Positions 59,623 through 64,000 of a DNA stretch of 64,000 nucleotides are shown piece after piece. Numbering within the stretch: position 1 is the first letter of the stretch; every line of letters starts with the position of its first letter. The translations under genes and the position numbers were made by a program. The stretch is from Candidatus Peregrinibacteria bacterium (GTDB lineage Bacteria > Patescibacteriota > Gracilibacteria > UBA1369 > UM-FILTER-53-11). The notes under the pieces are model-generated. The model was not told where the DNA came from. It worked only from the letters and a program-made list of their open reading frames with translations, and searched no databases. The stretch is from contig JACPMA010000006.1 of the NCBI GenBank assembly GCA_016186205.1, forward strand, positions 34,039 through 98,038, given 5' to 3'.

Positions 59623-60759
59623 ATGCAGCAAAAGCCACAGCGAGCTATTCTCGTTAATGTAATCCCGCACTTTTATGACCGGGAACAGGCGATGGGCGAA
59701 TTTGACGAACTCACCCGCCTCATCGAAACCTACGGCGGCATGGTGATTTTAAAAATCATACAGAGGCGCGGCCGGCCTTCTGCAAAAACATTTGTCGGCG
59801 AAGGCAAAGCGCAGGAAATTGCAACGATGGTCCGCGACCTAAAAGCCGATGTAGTCGTGATTAACGGCTTTTTGAAAGCCAATCAATCAAATCACCTCAT
59901 CAATATTATTCCGTGCGAAGTGCTGGACCGCTTTGAAATGATTTTGAAGATTTTTGAAAAACACGCTGCGTCGCCGGAAGCAAAACTCCAGCTGCAAATC
60001 GCGCAATATAAATATGAATTCCCAAAACTTTTTGGGAAAGGCGCCATACTTTCGCAGCAGGCGGCCGGAGTCGGAGTCGCAACGTCAGCGGCATCTGGCG
60101 GACGCCGCGCAGCACGCGGTCCTGGAGAAAAAATTCTTGAAGTCAAACGGCGCCACCTAAAACAAAATATCCAAACCATGGAGAAAAAACTCCTTCAATT
60201 TCGCCAAATGCGCGAACTTCAGCGGCAGCGCAGGCAGCGCCAAAACTTTTTTACAGCCGCGCTTGTTGGCTACACAAACAGCGGAAAATCATCGCTGCTT
60301 AAAGCGCTAACGAAAAAAGACGTGCTTATAGAAGACAAACTTTTTTCAACGCTCGACACGCGGCTCGGACACTTGTATATGGACGGAAGAAAAATCGTTG
60401 TGGCTGATACGATCGGATTTATTCAAAATCTGCCTCCCCTGCTTTTCTCGTCATTCCTTGCGACGCTTGAGGAAGTAAAAGAAGCGGATTTGGTCCTTCA
60501 TGTGAAAGATGCAAGCGACCCGAAGGTTTTTGAAAAAATCAACGTGGTGGAAGATGTTCTAGCGCAGCTTAAATGCGACACAAAACCGCGGCTCTATGTA
60601 TTCAATAAAATTGATCTCTGCAGGCCGGATGATATTGTCATTTTTGAGCAAACTTTTCAGGAATTTTCGCCGATTTTTGTCTCTGCGCTCCAGCGTGAAA
60701 ATCTTGATTCTCTTCTAAACGCCCTGAAAACCCCTGCTTTGAAAAGCTTGACATATTAG
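59623..60759 (+). CDS. hflX: GTPase HflX
   Basis: Ribosome-binding GTPase that splits or rescues stalled ribosomes under stress. The N-terminal HflX domain (LIETYGGMVILKIIQRRGRPSAKTFVGEGKAQEI) is followed by the Gly-rich GRRAARGPGEK loop, a coiled-coil segment and the G domain: G1 GYTNSGKSSL, G2 region TLDTRLG, G3 DTIGFIQNLP, G4 NKID, G5 SALQ. 378 aa. It starts directly on the upstream stop codon, so it is cotranscribed with Cys-rich protein 3, a hint that the family may be tied to ribosome or stress biology. Confidence 0.95.
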   Translation: MQQKPQRAILVNVIPHFYDREQAMGEFDELTRLIETYGGMVILKIIQRRGRPSAKTFVGEGKAQEIATMVRDLKADVVVINGFLKANQSNHLINIIPCEVLDRFEMILKIFEKHAASPEAKLQLQIAQYKYEFPKLFGKGAILSQQAAGVGVATSAASGGRRAARGPGEKILEVKRRHLKQNIQTMEKKLLQFRQMRELQRQRRQRQNFFTAALVGYTNSGKSSLLKALTKKDVLIEDKLFSTLDTRLGHLYMDGRKIVVADTIGFIQNLPPLLFSSFLATLEEVKEADLVLHVKDASDPKVFEKINVVEDVLAQLKCDTKPRLYVFNKIDLCRPDDIVIFEQTFQEFSPIFVSALQRENLDSLLNALKTPALKSLTY

Positions 60760-60776
60760 AAAAACACCAATATTAT
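60748..60776 (+). promoter_or_regulatory. Promoter of the 590-aa coiled-coil gene
   Basis: TTGACA (60748-60753, at the end of hflX), 17-bp spacer, TATTAT (60771-60776). Leader about 24 nt. Confidence 0.8.
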
Positions 60777-60806
60777 TAGGCCCTTTTCAATATCTAATTT
60801 TTATTT

Positions 60807-62579
60807 ATGCCAAGAGAAAAAACACCGCCATACGGAACTCCAGTAGCTCCAAATGGTGCAGCGCCGCCAGCTGCTGATGCCGCTGCAAAAGCTCCAACTC
60901 CAGCTCCAACTGAACACGCAACTGGAGCCGAACAAGCTGAACCTCCAACTACGGTTACCGCAGAAGAAGCAGTTGAATTAAATCCAACAGAACAAAAACT
61001 TGAATCCATCCGAGTAAAGCTTAAACAAAGACACGATGCGCTCATACAGGAAAGCCGAAATGCAGCAGAAAGAATGGTTGCGCTTGGAGTGGAAATACAA
61101 GAGCTCGAAGCTCAACTTCCGGCGCTTCATGCAGCAATGCTGACCGCGCATGCTGATCTTAGTCGTGCAGAAGGAGCGCACTCTGCCATGGATGATCTTA
61201 TCGGCCGACTTCGCAAACCGGGCGAAACAAATCCAATTCAGGGTTTAGAAAGACTTATTGAAGAATCCAAGGCTTTAGCGCGAAAGCTTGCAGTTGAGCT
61301 TGTGGGAGAGTCGGATTATACCGAAGCATTTCTAGTAGATCCTAATCTGCTTGATGGAGATCTAACAGCTGCTGTTGATGAGGGAAAAGCGGGCGGACTT
61401 GTATTTGGAATAAAAAATGATTATCGACAAAAAGTTAAGGTCGCGGCTGATGCATTCAGAGCGCTTCTTGGAACGGTTCGTTCGGGCGATCCTAAATACA
61501 TAGAAGCCCAAACACGATTACACAATACAGAGTCGGATCTTTCTCAAGCTGAAGCTCGCCGCGATGATTTACTTGCGCAAATCCGGCGCGCGCTCAAAAC
61601 CGTTGAGGCTCTACGCGAAAACATAAAACAAGCGGACCAAGTCGCACAAACGCTGGAAGGAGAACAAGAACAGCTGCGCACTGAAAATATTCAAGCCGAC
61701 GACGCAACTTATAGACAAACGGTTAATGCTGAAAGTGAAGCGCAGAAAACCCTGGCTAAGAAAAAAGCAGAACGCGACGCGCGTGAAAAATTTTCCAAGC
61801 AATCAGAGGAATCGCAGGAAAGAATAGACCAGCTCCTGGCAAAACTCGACAACATGCTGGAAACCTATGACAAGGCCACCGAGCGCCTTGCGCAAATTCC
61901 AACTCTTACTGAAAAACTGGATGGGTTGGATGGAGAATTTTCGCAAAGATTTTTGGAGGCCTCGCGCGGCATTGATCCTGCGCTTGTGCAAATCGGAACC
62001 GGCATAAACGACGCTATCACTGGAAATATGGGATACAATATTTCTCTTCGCGATTCAGCCAGAGAAAGATTAATGGAAGATAGAGCCGAGTTGAGCGGAC
62101 TGATTATGGAATTCGAAAACGCTGCGCAGGCAGCGGATGCTCCTGCTGCTGATCCAAAAGACCTTCCATGGCAAGCCTATGAACAACTTGTTGCTACAAG
62201 CGAAAAATTACTGCGATTTTTTGAACAAGATGGAAAACGCTTGCGTGATATGGAGGCTGTTGAAGATCTATGTGGTGATCTTCGTGCAAGACTTGAAACT
62301 GCGCTCCGGCCATTGGCTATTTTGCAAAGAGCATCTGGAGAAATTGCGGCTATTCCTAGTGCTGCTCCTGCACCTAAGGCAACTCCTGCTCCTGCACCAG
62401 CACCAGCACCAGCACCAGCACCGCCAGCTCCTGCGCCAGTACCGGCTCCTGCTGCGCTACAACCTCCAGCAAAATCAGCGCCTCCTGAGGCTCCGCCTGC
62501 GGAAACAGAAGGAGAAGATGCCGAGCCGCCAGATGGACCTCCTGGTGGCGACGCACCGGAGGAACCGCCTGAAGAATAA
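60807..62579 (+). CDS. Coiled-coil protein with Pro/Ala-rich tail (590 aa)
   Basis: The first about 50 residues are Pro/Ala/Thr-rich; residues about 60-500 are predominantly heptad-like helix (ESIRVKLKQRHDALIQESRN..., LRENIKQADQVAQTLEGEQEQLR...), interrupted near 170-210. The last about 80 residues are Pro/Ala/Glu-rich, partly from a CACCAG microsatellite giving alternating Ala-Pro. No signal peptide or membrane helix. A cytoskeletal-like or scaffold role would fit, but nothing is recognised. A consensus promoter and a downstream terminator show it is an independent unit. Confidence 0.78.
   Translation: MPREKTPPYGTPVAPNGAAPPAADAAAKAPTPAPTEHATGAEQAEPPTTVTAEEAVELNPTEQKLESIRVKLKQRHDALIQESRNAAERMVALGVEIQELEAQLPALHAAMLTAHADLSRAEGAHSAMDDLIGRLRKPGETNPIQGLERLIEESKALARKLAVELVGESDYTEAFLVDPNLLDGDLTAAVDEGKAGGLVFGIKNDYRQKVKVAADAFRALLGTVRSGDPKYIEAQTRLHNTESDLSQAEARRDDLLAQIRRALKTVEALRENIKQADQVAQTLEGEQEQLRTENIQADDATYRQTVNAESEAQKTLAKKKAERDAREKFSKQSEESQERIDQLLAKLDNMLETYDKATERLAQIPTLTEKLDGLDGEFSQRFLEASRGIDPALVQIGTGINDAITGNMGYNISLRDSARERLMEDRAELSGLIMEFENAAQAADAPAADPKDLPWQAYEQLVATSEKLLRFFEQDGKRLRDMEAVEDLCGDLRARLETALRPLAILQRASGEIAAIPSAAPAPKATPAPAPAPAPAPAPPAPAPVPAPAALQPPAKSAPPEAPPAETEGEDAEPPDGPPGGDAPEEPPEE
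62395..62422 (+). repeat. CACCAG microsatellite in the coding region
   Basis: Four perfect hexamer units plus a partial one, encoding alternating Ala-Pro in the tail of the coiled-coil protein. Length is likely to vary between strains. Confidence 0.8.
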
Positions 62580-62608
62580 AGCTTGCCTCCTCTTGACCCG
62601 AATCATAT

Positions 62609-62636
62609 CGCAGCTCAAGATAGCTGCGGTATTTTG
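62609..62636 (+). terminator. Terminator after the coiled-coil gene
   Basis: CGCAGCT-CAAGAT-AGCTGCG, 7-bp perfect stem, followed by GTATTTTG. Just upstream of the tRNA. Confidence 0.65.
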
Positions 62637-62642
62637 TCATAA

Positions 62643-62717
62643 GCTCCCATAGTTCAACGGATAGAACGTAGGCCTCCGGAGCCTAAAATGCAGGTTCAAT
62701 TCCTGCTGGGAGTACCA
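62643..62717 (+). tRNA. tRNA-Arg (anticodon CCG)
   Basis: Acceptor GCTCCCA/TGGGAGT (first pair G-U), D arm GTTC/GAAC, anticodon stem-loop TAGGC-CTCCGGA-GCCTA, T arm GCAGG-TTCAATT-CCTGC, CCA encoded. No clear promoter of its own; the upstream TTGACC has no good -10. Confidence 0.94.
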
Positions 62718-62722
62718 TAAGG

Positions 62723-62728
62723 TATAAT
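62723..62728 (+). promoter_or_regulatory. -10 box of priA
   Basis: TATAAT 8 nt before the ATG at 62737, 5 nt after the tRNA end, so the -35 region lies in the tRNA gene. Confidence 0.6.
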
Positions 62729-62736
62729 ACAAACCC

Positions 62737-63063
62737 ATGTTTGCCGAAGTCATTCTGCATCGCCGAGTTCCAAGCCGGTTTGAAAGTTTTACATATGAAG
62801 TGCCTGCTGGAATGAACACGGTTCCGGGACAAATAGTACGCGTGCCTTTTCGCAAACAAACCCTTTCGGCAATCGTACGAAAACTTCACGATATCAAACC
62901 ATCCTATCCCACAAAACCGCTTTCGCAAATTTCACCCACAATTCTTACGCGCGAACAAATCGAGTTGGCTGAATGGATAAGCGAACATTATCACTGTTCT
63001 TTTTCAAAAGTTATTGATTTATTTGTTCCTGAAAAAATATGGAGTTCGCACAAAAACTCTTAG
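62737..63063 (+). CDS. priA: PriA, N-terminal part (frame breaks here)
   Basis: Primosomal protein N': 108 residues covering the 3'-end-binding domain (AEVILHRRVPSRFESFTYEVPAG, GQIVRVPFRKQTLSAIV, LAEWISEHYHCSFSKVIDLFVPEK). The frame stops at 63061-63063, while the rest of PriA continues in the -1 frame from about 63033. The switch lies at an A6 run (63032-63037). One more A would join the two frames seamlessly. Confidence 0.85.
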   Translation: MFAEVILHRRVPSRFESFTYEVPAGMNTVPGQIVRVPFRKQTLSAIVRKLHDIKPSYPTKPLSQISPTILTREQIELAEWISEHYHCSFSKVIDLFVPEKIWSSHKNS

Positions 63064-64000
63064 GCTTGCAAAGAACAACTCTGGTGCTCGAAAAAACGCC
63101 ATTGCCCAGAAAGGATTTTTATAAAACAGTTGAACAATGGGCTGCGCAAAAAGGTCAGATTCTTTTCCTATTTCCGGAAGCATTTTTTGCAAAACAGGTA
63201 ACGCCGCATCTCCAGATCTTTCACGGGGGACTTAAAGAAAATGAAAAGGCTGCGCTATGGAAAGCAATTCAAGACGGCTCTGTCTCTACGATTGCCGGCA
63301 CGCGGGCTGCGCTTTTTCTTCCGTTCAAAAAACTTTCTTGCATCGTGCTCGATTTTGAACACAATGAAAGCTACCAAGAAATTCGCCAGCCGAATTATCA
63401 CAGCATGGATGTTGCGGAAAAATTGGCAGAGCTTTGGAAAATTCCGATCATTGTTTTGAGTTCAACGCCGCGGGTGGAAACGTGGCACAAGAAAGTGATC
63501 AGTGGTCAATGGTCAGTGGTCAATATAAAAGAAAAAAACAAGCTCGCTGATATAAATATTGTCAATATGGCTGACGAAAGACGAAAAGGTAATTTTGGAA
63601 TTTTAGCGGAAGGAACCATTGAAAAAATCGCGCGTGCGCTCGCTCAAAAACAACAAATTCTCCTATTTTTGAATCGTACTGGCGAAGCAACGGCACTTTT
63701 ATGCCGAGATTGCGGAAAAATTTTCCGCTGCGAAAAATGTTCATCTGCCCTCGTCATACACGGCGAAACGGAACTTCAATGCCATCGCTGTCGAGTAAAA
63801 AAACCCGTACCAGCTTCGTGCGATGCATGCGGAAATACAAAACTCAAATTTCTCGGCGCAGGCACAGAGCGCCTTGAAAAAGAAATTCGCAAAATCTTTG
63901 CAAAGGCCTCTGTTGTGCGGCTGGATCGCGAACGGCTTAAACAAGCTCAATCTGACATTTCTAAAACTGACATCATTATCGCCACGCAAATTATAGATAA
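63033..64000 (+). CDS. priA: PriA, remainder in the -1 frame (runs off the window)
   Basis: Open from 63033 to the window end; the first ATG is 63039. It has PriA blocks GTRAALFLPFKKL, LDFEHNESY (DEEH box, here DFEH), VLSSTPRVET, and four zinc-binding Cys pairs (CRDCGKIFRCEKC, CHRC, CDAC). Where Walker A (TGSGKT) should be, residues read VLEKTPLPRKDFY, so ATP binding by the usual P-loop seems lost. A 14-bp tandem repeat (63497-63524) encodes an extra ISGQWSVVN loop. The C-terminal helicase lobe lies beyond the window. Confidence 0.85.
63497..63524 (+). repeat. 14-bp tandem repeat inside priA
   Basis: GATCAGTGGTCAAT followed by GGTCAGTGGTCAAT (13/14 identity), in frame. Confidence 0.75.

Noticed and set aside
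62137..62652. 171-codon frame in another phase over the coiled-coil gene, with a His-Gln repeat
   Set aside because: The repeat is only the CACCAG microsatellite read in another frame, and the frame runs into the tRNA.

Overview
The window looks like a piece of a Candidate Phyla Radiation (Patescibacteria) chromosome with ordinary stop-codon use: TGA, TAA and TAG all end recognisable genes. The case rests on gene content. There is an Elp3-type radical-SAM enzyme, an archaeal-type CDP-archaeol-synthase-like protein, two large TraG/VirD4-like ATPases, three copies of a cysteine-rich family, dimeric-type glycyl-tRNA synthetase, several large unrecognised proteins, and little anabolism. The phylum-level placement is inference; no rRNA is present.

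Layout. 0-2.4 kb: truncated recG, a terminator and a repeat-rich gap. 2.4-14 kb: a 1318-residue membrane protein, a divergent elp3 / Trm9-like methyltransferase pair, tagA-like, gatB, coaE, lepB and small membrane proteins. 14-25 kb: nrnA, fmt, an orphan solute-binding lipoprotein, a glycosyltransferase, ssb, Cys-rich protein 1, ribE-ribH, pgk. 25-34 kb: two TraG-like ATPases flanking a phospholipid-type operon (CDP-alcohol transferase, CarS-like, EEP phosphatase, 51-aa basic protein) and an LCP protein. 34-45 kb: secreted paralogues, glyS, dtd, rlmN, an atypical response regulator, relB-relE, pepP, glmS, pyk. 45-56.6 kb: ruvC, TPR protein, prepilin peptidase, gpmI, a PP2C phosphatase plus FHA-caspase pair, manC, cupin, and a SecD-SecF fusion carrying a parvulin domain. 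56.6-64 kb: Cys-rich proteins 2 and 3 on either side of a nuclease-like gene and tRNA-Arg(TCG), then hflX, a coiled-coil protein, tRNA-Arg(CCG), and priA with a frame break.

Three themes cut across the genes. (1) At 19 starts a -10 hexamer lies 6-10 nt before the start codon with no room for a Shine-Dalgarno sequence, which predicts widespread leaderless transcription. (2) Several small palindromic or tandem repeats sit in gaps and also inside genes in frame: a 119-bp element in the methyltransferase, REP-like palindromes in gpmI, G-rich repeats in glmS, a 14-mer repeat in priA. Others supply stop codons (rlmN, TraG-like B). (3) Candidate undescribed systems are the FHA-caspase/PP2C operon, the Elp3/Trm9-like wobble-uridine pair, and the three-member Cys-rich family.
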